Below are positions 34,193 through 49,100 of a DNA stretch of 64,000 bases, in pieces. Every line of letters begins with the position of its first letter. Within the stretch, counting starts at the first letter, position 1. Position numbers and translations under genes: made by a program. Under the pieces are notes generated by a model, which saw only the letters and a list, made by a program, of their open reading frames with translations, ran no database searches and was not told where the DNA came from. This DNA comes from Posidonia oceanica (Eukaryota; Streptophyta; Magnoliopsida; Alismatales; Posidoniaceae): the NCBI GenBank assembly GCA_037176725.1, contig JAZBRS010000074.1, positions 62,624,001 through 62,688,000 of the forward strand, in the 5' to 3' direction.

Positions 34193-37100
34193 GTAAGCAT
34201 AAGCACATGTCCATTTCTGAAGTGATTTCTGCGTTTAATTTGTGCTCATTGGATTATCCAAGAATTAATACATGATTTCTACCTTTAATTCTTTTTTCTG
34301 GAGTTAACTAAGAATTTTTACATACCATGGACAACCTCCCATGAATATACCATTTTATCAGCTTCTCAATAGCACTCTTCAGTATATTGTCTCCAATGAA
34401 CCTATCAGGATTTGATTCTTGGTCCAGTGCTAGTATAAAAACTTTGCGAGACTAGCAACAAGATCGAACTGAGTACCATTCTCAGAATATATAAGAGTCC
34501 ACCATTTGGACTTCGCAGTTCTTTAACATCAAAATATTCGCTGCTATGAAGCAACCATATGGATATGGGATACGGGTAAAGATACTACTCAGGGATACAG
34601 TAACTTTCAAAAAGCTAGGTTATTATACATCATTGGATACAACACTAAAAGTCTAAAAGTTATATATTTATTTACCTTTATATAATTACTTTTTCTCTAA
34701 AATGACAATAACCACATCGAATGAAATTTAAATCATATTATACATAAACTCAAATAAGAATCTATCTACTATCTAACATAAACAATTAGTAAATAAGCAC
34801 TCTAAGTAAGGGAAAAACACCACTAGAAAAGATGTAATAATATAATTAGGGACTATAATTTATGTCATCTTCTCTTTTACAAAATGAAAAAAAAAATGAG
34901 CAAAAAAAATACTGAGAACTATTAAGGCAGATGTAAACAAAAAATGTAATGGTTACAAATGACAAAAAAAATATCTGCATCAAATTCATATACCTCCATA
35001 TCCTGGATGCATCTTGAGATGTATTACCACATATTGCCTTGTTCCAACCATATCCAGTATGCTCAGAAGGCTTTTTGCCCCAGATATGCAGCTGGCATAG
35101 TTGATGCCTATCAGGCCGCATTGTAACTAATATGCTGGCTGTTTGGAAGTATCAGTGCTTCTTAGTTCCACGTATTTAGTATTTCTCTCTGTTTTTTGGG
35201 GCAAACTATTTTTCTTAATCCAGGGATAAAACAATACATGAACGAGACTGACAAAGCAGACATTGAATACTAGTTCAACAACCTACTGGGAGGTCCATCA
35301 TATGGTGTGCTTCTTTGTAAGATGTTTTTTTATTATTCCATGTTCCTCCCAATTGTTTCTGCATGCATGCATGGAGACATGGCAATTTAGTGGTTCCTCG
35401 GCATCTATTTTTTCTAATTTCTTGGGCAAAACAATTTTTTTAAACTGAGGAAATTTGTGAAAATATACAAGATTATTATTCTTATAATCCAAAAGATGTT
35501 GGAAACACATAAGATACTTCAGTTTGCTGCACCTTCGGAGGGGTCTACTTTCGATATAACTTGCATGTATCATATTTTCATGTGGTACAGGGTGTATCTT
35601 TGTTCTGCAATTTATACGGGCTTGCGTAAATTTTTTTTTTACACCTTTTCTTGCGTTGTTAGGTGTCAAGGAGTTTGAAGCTAAATGGATTGGATGGGCT
35701 GGCGTAAATGTTCCAGATGAGATTGGACAGAGAGCTCTTACAGAAGCACTGGCTGAGAAGGTTTTCGAGAAGCCTTTCCCATCCTCCCACAGTGCCTATT
35801 TTTCTGTTCATTCACGACTTATGGTTTTGATGTTTTAAATCTATGGCTTCTTGGATCTATCTTTGATTCTCCTTGAATGATGTTTCCTTCCTTTCAAACA
35901 GAGATGCATTCCTGTTTTTCTTGATGAAGAAATAGTTCATCAATATTACAATGGATACTGCAACAATATTTTGTGGCCACTTTTTCATTATCTTGGGCTT
36001 CCACAAGAAGATCGCCTTGCAACTACCCGCAGTTTCCAGTCTCAGTTTGATGCATATAAAAGGGCAAACCAGATGTTTGCTGATGTGGTAAACCAACACT
36101 ATGAAGAGGGGGATGTTGTTTGGTGCCATGATTACCACCTCATGTTCCTTCCCAAATGTCTTAAAGAGTACAACAGTAAGATGAAGGTTGGCTGGTTCCT
36201 TCACACACCTTTTCCTTCATCAGAAATTCACAGAACTTTACCATCTCGATCCGAGTTGCTACGATCTGTGCTTGCTGCTGATTTAGTAGGGTAAGTCTCT
36301 TCTTTAACCAAAATTTCGTTCAGAAAGAATGGACTGTAGATTGAATTACATTTTATTATAAACTTTATGGCTACATTTTGTGCTATTTCATTGATTGTTC
36401 GCACATTAGTTATCATTACTTGTATTTCTGACTCTCTAATGTGTTTATAAAACAGCTAATACACTAGACATGTGGTGGACATCTGTGTCATGGCTACCGT
36501 GCCTTGACTAACCATAAGTAGAATGATTTTAGTCTTTCATGTGGTCTACTGAACTTCATCTCCCAACAACAATTCATTCATTAACTATATATTTATATGA
36601 TTAGACGAGCTCTGCTATGTTCAAGCTTGGCACTAACCAGCTTTAAGCTAGCTAGCTTTGGCAGGCATGGATATTACATGGAGTAAATGATTAGTTGAAT
36701 ATATATAGAGAAGCAGACCTCTATGTACTTTTAAGAGCAACATAGTTCAATTGCTTGGATTGATTAAGCAAAAACCGAAGTCCTCTAATGATCTATAATT
36801 TACAAGAAATGGAAGAAACCTTCATTTATTTTAAAAGCTGCCAAGTTTTTGAACATATGATTAATTGATTAGTGTGGTTTCCTTGTCATTACTAGATTTG
36901 TAGTCATTTTCTATAATGTAGTCAATGCTAATGGTACATCATAAATATATGCTTCAGATTATCACCAAGTGAGGTACTTCTATATGTTTTCTGTTTCGAG
37001 TCTCTGTCTTCTTCTCTTTTACTTTGATTCTCTCTAAGTTAATGGAGCTTTGGAAGACGCATAATGTTTTGGCTACCTGCTAAGCAACTAACCAATCTTT

Positions 37101-40100
37101 CTTTGAGGGAGTGGAACTAACCAATCTTAGAGGACTGATGTGTCTATCTTAAACTTTTTTAAGTCATTATATATAAAATGATATTCATTTGTGACTCCAA
37201 ATTGCTATTATAATGTTATGCTTGCAAGTGAATGGTAGCTGTATCTTCTCTTCTGTTCAAATTCTCATATTGCTTTCCATCCTGTTGAAAGCTTTTTAAG
37301 AAACTTTAGTTCCCTACTATTACTTCCTTGCATCGACATTTTTGCTTGCTAGGAAGATGCACTCAAATATACCATGCATTAAGGAGTGGACAAGGCTTTT
37401 TAGTATTTGGGAATTATAACTGAAGTGACGTAGTAAGCCTACCAGTTAAACTAACTTCTCGTGATATATAATCTCATTTTTGTCGTGATGTCTTTGTACT
37501 GTGGTTAGATTTTCTATTTTATCACATTCTTACTGTCTCCATTAGTGAATGCACTGTAGAATGCACGTAAACAAAAGACATTATAAAAATACAACGATAA
37601 GATTATGGAAATAAGATCCTTATCGAGGAAATTTCAATTTTTTCAATTCTTGAGTTTGAATTTGATGATATGCTGCTCTTCAAAACTAGAAGTTAGTTAT
37701 GGAGATTCTTTTAATTTGATTAAAAAGGGTTGTTTTAGGTAGTTTCATTAGTGTCTGGACCATGGTAGCCATTGGCTTAATGTAATAAATGTAAGTTCTA
37801 GTTTAGGTTCTTATCCAGGCTACCTTTGAGTTAACCCTTGTAAATGTTGATCAGGTAATCAATTGTCAATACGTGTCGACAAAATTTCATGTTGATCATG
37901 GAATCAATTGTCAACACATGTTGGCAAGATTTAGGTGTTACTGACACATTTTCGGTTTGTAATGTATGGACATGAATTTGGTATGAATATCAAAAAGTAC
38001 TTGATTTTTGTATCCACATTGACATGTTGTTTCAATTTTTGGTATTTTTTTATATAAAAAGTGAGTGTCGGACACGCCTATTTGATGTGTGGAATCACAT
38101 TATTTTTCATATTCTTGTGATCTTGGTCTCGCTTCTACTTTTTGGTCTTAATGAGTAAATTAAGGAATAGACCAAGTGAACCGTGAGTTCTTAAGAAAGG
38201 TTTCACCATGTGATTATGAAAAAAATACATTTTGATGTAGTGTGGATGTCCATGGTAATTATAGGTGAAACCAACCTTCATGATTACTGTTTAGGTAAAA
38301 GGAAGATGGTCTAGGAAAAAATGATAAAAAAACTCCAGTTCTGTATTAATTTAATTAACAGATTTATATTAATTAAATCTAGTACTTAAAACAATCAAAG
38401 AAATAAAAAAATGCAATTAGAAAACACCTTGGAACTTAAGGAATATGATAAAAATCAGAATAAAAAACTTGAATTATATAAAATCCTAAATAAATCACTT
38501 AAAATCAAAATAATTTCCTATACATGATATTCTAAAATAGTTGGAGATTATAAATTAAAAAAATCAGAAAATTTCAATTTTTTATAAAAATAAATATATA
38601 GAATTATGGAAAACTCTAGAAAAAAGTATATTAAATTTCATATGCGTGGTTATTCTTTTATAGAAAATTTGATCACATGTAGTTGTATTTTTTATTTTCG
38701 GAATCTCAATTTTTATACTTCAAAATGTTTATATTTAATGTATATAGTATTTTAATATGACATGTTTAGAAAGTGAAGCAAAGTAGTTGTAGTCATGTAT
38801 TAATGCTTACTTTAGCTTATCCTAGTATTTCAAAATGAATTTCAAAGTGTTTAGTGAATCTTCGTGAACTTTTGTGTTTTCACAATATTTCCACCAATTT
38901 CTGACACACTTTTTAATTTGGAAGGACCCAAGTTCGAGGCTAAATCGATGTTTAGAACTGTGATGTTGATACTTGCTCCAACCATTTTTGATAGTTCATG
39001 TCATATTTCCTTTCTAATATTCATAAATGCAACAAACATTTACTTTTTTGTATAAACCATCGTAAACGATTACTTTTTAACGTAATGGAATATGAAATTC
39101 CTTTATACATTGTTTTGTTCTAATTATATCTATTAGGGTAAATGGATTATTGTATTAGTCATAGAAGATGTTACATATATATAGGGCACACTAACACCCT
39201 ATTACATGGATACCAATTATATGGATATCTATTTACCCATCAACACTCCCCTTCAGGCTGGAGCATATAGATCGATCATGTTCAACTTGTTACATAAAGA
39301 TTGATAGTGAGTTGAGGACACAAACTTAGTAAAAACATCAGTTAGCTAAGTACATGACGAAGTATATGTAGTAATCGAGACTCAAAACTGCATTCCTAAT
39401 GAAGTGACAATCCACTTCTATGTGTTTTGTCCTCTCATGAAAGACGGGATTGCTTGCAATGTAGATAGTTGCTTGGTTATCATAGTAAATAGGCATTGAT
39501 TCCTTGGAAGAAACTCCAACTTCAACTAAAAAAGACTTGATCCACATCAATTCACATGGAGTATGAGCCATAGCTCTGTATTCAACCTTAACGCTTGATC
39601 TTGACACCACGTTCTGTTTTTTACTTCTCCATGTCACTAAGTTACCACCAATGAAGATACAGTATCCAAACATAGATTTTCTATCTCCTTTATCACTAGC
39701 ATAGCTAAAGTTTGAAAAACAGTTACTTTCAGGTGTCCATGGTTCTTGTAAAACAATTCTCTACCTGGTGCATTCTTAACATAAGATAGAATTCTGAGGG
39801 CAACTCTCCAATGGACCAACATTGGTTTATGCATGAACTGACTAACCAATCCAACGACATAGGCAGTATCGGCTGAGTGAGTCACTGTCAGGTATATTAA
39901 CTTACCAACTAAGCGTCTATACTGTTCAGCATCCTTAAATTCCTTAGAAGACTCATCGCACATATCCAGGCTAGGGCTAGAATCAACTAAAGTGGGCTCA
40001 AGTTTGCACCCCAATAAGCCAATTTCCTACAGCAGATCAAGTGCATATTTCCATTGAGATAATGCTACTCCATTCTTTGAGTGAGTTATTTCAATCCCCA

Positions 40101-43100
40101 AGAAATACCTGGATCAACCCAAGTCTTAAGTCACAAATTGTTTCTGGAGAAAAAACTCCTTGCAACCCTCAATACATCTACAATCATTGTCAGTCAGTAG
40201 AATATGATCAACATAGACAACAAGTATCACATGGCTTGCAGAGTTCTGCCTTACAAACACTGAGTGATCTGTATTGCATCGTCTGAACCCAACGTTCTCT
40301 ACTACAACATTGAACTTGAGAAATCATGTCCTTGGGCTTTGCTTAAGGCCATGTATTGCTTTCTTCTATCTACATACACGAGACTCTCTTTTGAACAACA
40401 TACCTAAGAGGTTGCTTTATGTACACTTCCTCTTGAAGATCGTCATATAGGAATGCATTTTTGACATCCATTTGAAATAACGGCCAGATTTGATTGACAG
40501 CCAGAGAGAACAAAATCTTGATAGAGTTTAGTCGAGCAACTGGAGAGAAGGTATTAAAGTAGTCCACTTCATACGTCTTAGTGAAACCACATGCTACCAA
40601 TCTGGCTTAGTATCGATCAATTGTGCCATCTGGTTTGTATTTAATAGTGAAGACCCATTTGCAGCTTAGAATCTCGACAACAGAAGGTGTAGGCACAAGA
40701 TCCCAAGTGCCATGAGACCGTAAGGTAGACATTTCCGCATCCATTGTAGATTTCCACTGATTTATTTGCAATGCTTCCTGATATTGACACAGTGGACAGA
40801 GACAAGGCAAATATATGATACATAAGGTGCAAATGATCATAGGAAACAAAGTTAGATAGTGGATGAACCGTAGACCGTTTACCTCATCTATGAGCAATAG
40901 AAAGGTCAAGATCATTTACCATAGGAGGCGGAGTTGGAGGCGGACCTACAGTCGGAGAGCCTAGATCAGGGAGACCATCCTATATGGTTTGTCGCTGTCA
41001 CCTCATTGTATAAACTTGCAATGGCTTGTTAGACAGTGCAGTGTCCTAGGTCACAATCTTAGGAGAGGAGCTACAAACCCCAAGAGGGACAATCTAAGGT
41101 AGTGGAACAAAGGAAACTCTGCCAAAGGAAGGTTCAAAGAAAGTAATATCAGCAAAGACATGATATTTCCTTGTGACAGGGTTAAAACGTCAATAGCCTT
41201 TATGAGTTCTAGAGTATCCCATAAAGATACATCGTGTAGATCAAGGAGATAACTTGTCTAGATTAGGACTAGTATCTTGGACAAAACAAAGACATCCAAA
41301 AACCTTAAGAGGAAGAGAGAACAATTGTTTCAGGGAAACAACAAATTATGAGGAATGCAACCATAGACAAATGAAGGCATCCAATTTATTAGATGGCATG
41401 CAGTAAGTACTGCATCAGTCTGTAAGTCCTTGGAAACCTTCATCTGGACTATTAATGTCCTATTAACATCCAGTAAATGGTGATGTTTTCGTTCAGACAC
41501 CATTTTGTTATGATGTGCGTAGACAAGACGTAATACCCTAAGATTCACAAAATAGAGAAACGTCACGTTGCAAAAACTCAAGTGCATTATCAGTATGAAA
41601 GACACGTAAAGAAGTGGAAAATTGAGTCTTTATTTCATTAAAAAAAGTTTGATAACATAAGATACTTAAGTTCTATCTTTCAAAAGATTGACTAAAGTCA
41701 TACGAGAGAAGTTATCAACAAACACAATAAAATAACGAAAATCACAAACAGAATGGACACGACATGGACCTTAAACATCTGAATGAACTAACTCAAAAGG
41801 AATAGTGCTACAATTATTCAAACGAGGAGGATAAGAAGATCTCATGTGTTTTCCCAACTAACACAACTCACAATGTAAAGATCCTACAAAAGATGAACCA
41901 AGAACCATCTGTTTTAACTTGTCCAAAGAGAGATGTCTCAAGCAATAATGCCACAATGAGACATCCACAGTAGAAAAAGAGATATAGGCAGGATGCCTAG
42001 GAATGTAGTCGCTACGAAGGAGATACAAACCGTCCAATTCAGGTCTGAATCAATTCGTATCCTAGTCTGCAGATCCTGCATGAGAACATAGGTAGGAAAG
42101 AAAGTTATTGAACAATTAAGGCTCTTGGTAAGCTGACTAATAGAAGTAGATTAACATGAAAATTGTGAACATAAAGTACATCATGAAAGTGTAGGTTGTT
42201 GAAAGACATAACACCCTGAGAACCATTGTCATAACCTTAGTCACAGCAGTCCAAAATCCAAACACTCCTAGAGCTATTAATAAATAAATAATTTTAAAAT
42301 AAATGTAAGAAATTAATTAAATAATTAATTAAAAATAACTACTAATTCTACTCAGAATATGTGGTATGCAACTATGTGGCTCCTGCTATATACACTAGAC
42401 TTAATTGCTACTCTAATATCTACACTTAGAAGAAAATCATTAAAATACATGTGAGTGACATCTAATAGTTACTCAGTACACATATACCATCTACCAAAAA
42501 CATCAAACTAGAACTGGAACTACTAAGATTCAGCTCCCAAGTCAACAAAGCCGCCCCTCCTCTTGATAGCATCAAGTCCAGAACGTGCAAAGCTACAATT
42601 ATCTGCAATATCCTATTGCAAACACACATAAAATTCTTTAAATATTCTTTTCAAAAACCCTTTTTCCTCTTTTCCAAAACCAAAACTACGTGCATTTTGA
42701 AATCTCTTTATGCACACTTTGATATGACAATTCTCTATCAATCAAGTCCAAAATCATCACAAATCCATACAAAACATACTCACACACCTAGTCTGAAACC
42801 TGTTGAATCACTCGAGCCCAAGTAACTAACACTAGCCACAAGCAGCTTCCAAAGCACATTACACTGTCACGGCAAAGCCACTTTGTGCAGGAGCTCTCTG
42901 TCCCAGGTTTATAGTCTAAAAACCCTCAAAAGTCCACACAAGGACAACACACACAGGGTCTGCCCTCTCGACGACCTTAGGATTGTTGCACTTGACTACC
43001 CAAGGACTTTTTCACCTCCTGGTCCCGTCAGTACAACTCCTTAAGACCTCAACCTACTCCTCTAGCTTCGACTCTTTAGAGGTATCATTCATTCCTAATC

Positions 43101-46100
43101 CGTCGACTAGATTGTTTAGCCTTTTGGTCTTTTGACCTCACCTTTGGTCTTTTGGTTCGTAGACTCTCACTCAAGGTTTGTTAGTCCTCTAAAATTACGA
43201 AATCTCAACCTTAGACTTGCACCTAACCCTCTAGAGGTATCAACCGCCTCTAGTCTATTAGTACGATCCTACAATCCTCTTGATTCATTGAAAACCATGG
43301 AAAACCACATGGCCTCATCCTCGACAACTGGCTCAAGACCATCTTTTTTTTTACGAACAAAACAAGTGCATCCCAATGTGACACACTTGGTCTGATGAAT
43401 CATTTGTCCAGCAACTTCTACAACTACTTCTTGAGTTCTCATAATTCTACAGGTGCCATTCTATATGGAGCCTTAGAAATATGGCCAAACCTCGACACCA
43501 AATCAATCATCAGGAACTCAATCTCCATGTGTGGTGGCACTCCTAAACATCTATGCATTGACAAACAACTAGAATATCTTGTACTCTCAGAATTGACGAG
43601 GACGAAATGACCACACTGGCCAGGTACCCTACACAACCCTTCGTCAAAGAACGGTAAGCCTTCATCGTAGAGAACACAAGCCTTCCCCAAGGCACTCTAT
43701 TAGTACCCTCTTCCTAGCATAGTCAATCAATGTTGAATGCTACATTTACCAGTCCATGTCCAGTATGACATCATACCTTTGCATGTCCATTACTATCAGA
43801 CTGACCTTGAAACTCATGCCACCCAACACAATACCAGACTGTGCTCCCTCAGTGGAGTCACCACATTGAGATGGAGAGCCAATTTAGCTGGGGTATCTCC
43901 AATCTCTGCTGCAAAAGATTCAAAGATAAAGGAGAATGAACTCCCTGAGTCGAACAACACCTCAGCCATCTGGTCTACTACTAGAAAAGAGTTTAGGGAC
44001 AACATGCACAACAACCACAAATAACAATCATCATTAATTATAGGTGTTGGATACATAATTACAACAAAAGAGTAAAGAGTTACATAATACAGTCAACTAC
44101 TGTTCCTTATCTTCTACAACATCCCTCGAAGACTCAGCATTCCTTACGGCAATCGTAGATACACGTCCTCTGGTTGGTTGGTTGGTTGTCGCGGTGCATC
44201 TTTAGCTCTCTTAGGTGGATCAGGGCAGTTTCTCTGTCTGGCTTCCCATGGTTATAGCTCACCACGTTAACCAGTGCCTACTGCTGACGTAAACACTTAG
44301 TAGCCAAATGCCCCATTGCAGAGGAAACAAGCTCTCCCCTCCTGTAGACTGCCACTAGATCTTGCCTGACTGAATCTAGCACTACTTCTCCTAGCAAAAC
44401 TGTGCTTTCCACGGACAATAATGTCGACACGCTCCTTCCTTTTCTTTCCTAAGCTCTTAGAACTATCAGAGCTCGGCATCCTAGAGATAGAGAATCGTAG
44501 TGCAGACATCTTGGCTTTTTTCCTTCGGATGACTCTTTTGGTAGCTCTTGTAGTCGTCCTCAAAACGGGAAGCCATATCCGCTATCTCCTGCAAAGTCCG
44601 ACACCAGTAAGCCATGACCTTCATCTTCAACTTCGATTACAGGCCTTTAAGAAATCTCATGGCTTTGCGCTCTTCTGAATCGAAGGTCGAAGGTCTTAGT
44701 AAATCGCTCGAGGTGAGAGAAAGTAGCCTCATATTCAATCTCAGACATGCCAACCTATCTTTCTAATAGTCAGGAAAGTACTTTTCATAGAAGGCATCTT
44801 GAAAGTCCTTCCATGAAATCATCATTAAATCAGAGTTAGGAACCTCAAACGTTGCATGGCTCTTCATCACTGATCGACGTCGCCCTTTAGTGGAAAAGAA
44901 GCTGGCCATACCCAATTCTCTTATAGACACGCCATGCTTTCCAAAATCTTCTCCATCCTCAGCAACCAAGCCTCACACTCCTCGGGTTTGTCTCTGCCCT
45001 TAAAAGTCGAAGCATGTAGACTGCTCAACTAGTTCAACTATGGATCATCCTTAGACCCTCTAGGGCTGTTCTTCCCGAAGGACTGTGTGATCCCATACAT
45101 CATGCTCCTCAGCTCCTTTTGTATCCCATGCCACCTACCTTCTTCGCTGATATCTAAGCTCGAAGTAGAGCCTTCCCCTTGCCCTTACCTCAGAACGACA
45201 TCTTGCAAGTAACCACAAAATTACACAATAAAACAAATCAAGTGCAGATGACTCATGCCATGTAGTTCTATGGAGTCACTAGATCGGATACCTTAAGTTA
45301 GTGTTCTTAGTGTACCTAGTGCTTTGACACTATCTCTATCACGACAGTCCAAAATCCAAACACTCCGATCTTGTCCAAAATAAATAACTTAAATATAAAT
45401 GTAAAAAATTAATTAAATAATTAATTAAAAAATAACCACTAATTCTACTCAGAACGTATTGTGTGTGGCTATGTGACTCCTATTATATGCACTAGACTTA
45501 ACTGTTACTTCAATATCTACACTTGTAAGAAAATCATTAAAATACACGTGAATGACATCTAATAGTCACTCAGTACTTGCTTATCATTTACTATAAACAT
45601 CTAACAAGAACTGGAGCTACTAAGATTTAGCTCCTAAGTCAACACAGCTGCCTCTCTTAGCAGCACCAAGGCCAGAACCTGCAAAGCTACAATTATCTGC
45701 AATATCCTATTACAAACAAGCATAAAATCATTTAAATGTGCTTTTCAAAAACCTTTTTTCCTCTTTTTCAGAACTAAAACCACGTGCATTTAGAAATCTC
45801 TTTATGCACACTTGATATCTGTCAATCAAGTCCAAAACCAACACAAATCCACACAAAACATATTCACACACCCAGTCCAAAACCTATCAAGTCCCTCGGG
45901 CCTAAGCGACCGACATTAGCCACAAACAGTTGCCAAGACATACTGCACTGCCGTCGCAAAGTCATCCTGTATAGGAGCTTCTTATCCTGATTTTATACTC
46001 TAAGAATCCTCAAAAGTTCACACAAGGACAACACATACATAGGGTTCGCCCTCTCGACGTCCTCGGGACTGTTGCACTCGTGGTGTGAGGACTTTTTCAC

Positions 46101-49100
46101 CTTTTGCTTCTACTAGTACATTAGCTCTCGATTCTCCAGAGGTATGACTCATCCCTGGTCTGTTGGTTAAATTGTTAGTCTCTTGGTCCTTGACCTCATC
46201 ATTAGCCTTTTGGTCCGCAGACCCTCATCCAAGGTTTTTTGATCCTTTAAAACCACGAAACCTCAACCTCGGACTCTCACCTGACCCTCCAGAGGTACTA
46301 ACTGTCTCTGGTCTATTAGTACGATCCTATGGCCCTCTTGGTTCTTCGAAAATCACGAAAAATCACATGGACTTCATCTTCAGCATCTGGTCCTCGACCA
46401 TCCAGGGGTATCAATCATCCTTGGTCTGCCAACCAGATACTTCAGCCTCTTGGTTCCTCAAAACTACGGAAAATCTTTTTCAAAATCTTTACAAATTTTA
46501 TGCATTTCTTTTCAAATCTTTTTTGGAAAACTATTTGAAAATCATTTCAAAAGTCATTCTAAAAAACATTACCAAAAAACACCACCAGCAACAACAGACC
46601 GGAGGCTGCACGACTAACCCGTGCTGGTCCCTTATTTCCCCTAGCGCAGCAGCGATGCTTGATAGAAAATCAGGGCATATTTCACTCAAAATCCACAACC
46701 CAAAAACCTACAATCCACACGAAATACAACCACAAGAGATTTGCGATAGCATATGGAAACCCAATTAAATTCATGCATTCAAACTCTATTCTAATCAATA
46801 CATCAAAATCCAAAAAGTTGGGTTCTCACAACACAACACGCAGTCGTCCCAACTACGGCCAAAACGATTTCTCGTGTGGAATCCCAAGCTCACAACTACA
46901 TCAATCAAGCAATAACAATTGAAAGGATCTTAGGTAGAGCGTCTACCTTTCACCGACATTTGGTCCTTGGCCTACACGACAACAATAGCGAACGTCCTCC
47001 TTCCACAGGAATCCTATCCTTTCGACGTGTGGTGGCCACAATAACGACGTAGTAGCACCAGCAGTAGCAGCGGCCCTCAACAGCAAAAACAGTAGCGTTC
47101 GATGACGACGACGGCAACGGCGACTCGCACAGCAACTCACGATCCTCCAGGGCGTACGAACCCTCATCGAGCTCTTTCTCTTCTCGAACTCCCCAACTCT
47201 CTCACAGAAACTCTCTCTCTCCCAATCTCTGGATGCTCCCTTCTCCCTTTTATCTCGATTACGGGTGTGTCCGACGGCACCCTTCTCTTCTCCTTTAATA
47301 AGAGTCTCTTGTACAACACTATTCATGAACAGTGCCATCATGAGGTGGTTGTTTAAATACAATGCTATCACGAGTAGTACTGTAGCACGACCGTGCTTAT
47401 CCACCTCATGTTCCACACACTCACGGGACACAACATGCCAAACTAAAAACACAATGTGATGCACTAAAGAGGAATCATGACACAGTATGTCAAAGTTATT
47501 CACAAGGCATAATACGCCAAACAGGAATCTAGGAGAGAAACATCCACAAAATCACTTTGATTATCTAAGAAGAATATTACATTGAAGGTAATAAGATACC
47601 AATCCACCCAACAGAGCTCACTACCCGATCACTGAAAATACAATCAAGTGGCAACCAAATCCCAAAACAATAACTTACAACTTATAACGCTTTGGGTTAC
47701 TAAAACACGCCTAGAACCCATGCCAAATACCCACACGTCTCCTACAGGACCCTCAGGTGTCACAACCATTGGCAATAGTAATAGAAGATATAGATGCAGA
47801 ATGTGAAACGAAGGAGAAAACTCACTCAGTACCTAACATATGTTTGGACGCACCTGAATCTACTATCAATCTCCATCAGAAGAGGAAAACATCGCACTAG
47901 TACCAGATGACATGGCATGAGTGGCAACAGTAGAAAGGGACGTCGGAGATTGAAGTAGTCGATCATATTCTGCCTGGGAAAGGAACAGTATCGGATGCGC
48001 TAGCTGTTCCTGTGTCAATCTCAGTTGTAGCAGTAGCATGCTGTGTCCATTCTGATTTGCCAAATTTTGCTCAACACTAGTCAGAAAAGTGGTTTGTATG
48101 GCCACAATGCTCACATTTCCTGTATCCACAACCGTAGCCACGGTCACGACCACGTCTACAATCATAAATCAGCAGGGCAAACCGATCAGTGTGTGTAGTA
48201 GAAGTGTTGATAGATATTCGAAGAACCTAGGAGAAGGTAGAAGACAGGGATGGGGCAAAGTCACTCCCAAGTACGTGGCCACGAATCTGTGATGCAATAT
48301 CTGGTTTAAGGGTGGAGAGAAATCGGGCCACAGCCAGCTCTTCCTGGTATTCCTTCCCAGGCACAATCGATTGGTAGATTTCCAACTCAACCATCATTGC
48401 CTACAAAGAGGTATATAAATGTGTGACAGTCCAATCACCCTATTGGAGAGAGAAAATTGCTCATATAGTTCATAAATATGTTCTTTTCATGTCCATAAGT
48501 CTCCTTCAAGGTATATTTTCTTGGCCAGAGTGAGAAACATAATGCTTATAGAGATTTGTTCGTCCATAATATTAACAAGCCAAGAAATCACCCCACAATC
48601 AATGCCAAACTAATTGTCATATGTCGAGTCCTTTGGAGAGGGTGGATCATGAGTGATATAACACATCTTCCGGTGCACTCCCGGGAACCAGATGAGATAG
48701 TTTTTGGCATTGAGTTTGATTGAGGTACCACTCAGATCTCGTAACCCGACATCGGGAGTGGTGCCAGAAGAAGTAGGAATGGATGAGGATACCATCACAA
48801 CCAAAAGAAATAACACAGAATAGCACAGGCAGTTTTATGCAGTGGCAACAAAAACACAGGCAGGCAGGCAAACAATCATGTAGTTACGTAGGAGAAGAAG
48901 TAAACATCCAAAGGTTACCTCTCACAGCATATAGGAGAGAATAAATTCTCAGGAAGCCATTGAAGGAATCAATGACAAGTGTTAGCCAGGCTTCCGAGGT
49001 CGCCTCTGCCTTGTAGGCCTGCAGGCGGTTGGAGGAGAGGTGGGCGGTGACTGCTGTAGGGGAAGGAGGGGGAGTTGGAGGGCTGAGGATTGCTCGGGGG

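Larger units (their letters stand above)
42227..47764 (-). mobile_element. Ty3/gypsy chromovirus-like element nested in the copia element, internally deleted
   Basis: The minus strand starts TGTGACACC at 47764 and the other end is at 42227. ACCAT copies flank it (42222-42226 and 47765-47769). It has a long 5' LTR, gag with [16 protein letters not shown], a zinc knuckle, a protease with [10 protein letters not shown] and the first part of RT ([18 protein letters not shown]). The rest of RT, RNase H, integrase and the start of the 3' LTR are missing: the sequence passes from the RT start to a partial 3' LTR. The domain type and long LTR suggest the Tekay/Del group, but the lineage is a guess. 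Confidence 0.9.

Noticed and set aside
35223..35290. A possible extra exon in the first TPS1 coding intron (frame with [11 protein letters not shown])
   Set aside because: It ends in a stop, and TPS1 is continuous without it across the predicted junction.
46943..47503. A 186-codon minus-strand frame
   Set aside because: It falls inside the 5' LTR of the nested gypsy element and shows no domain.
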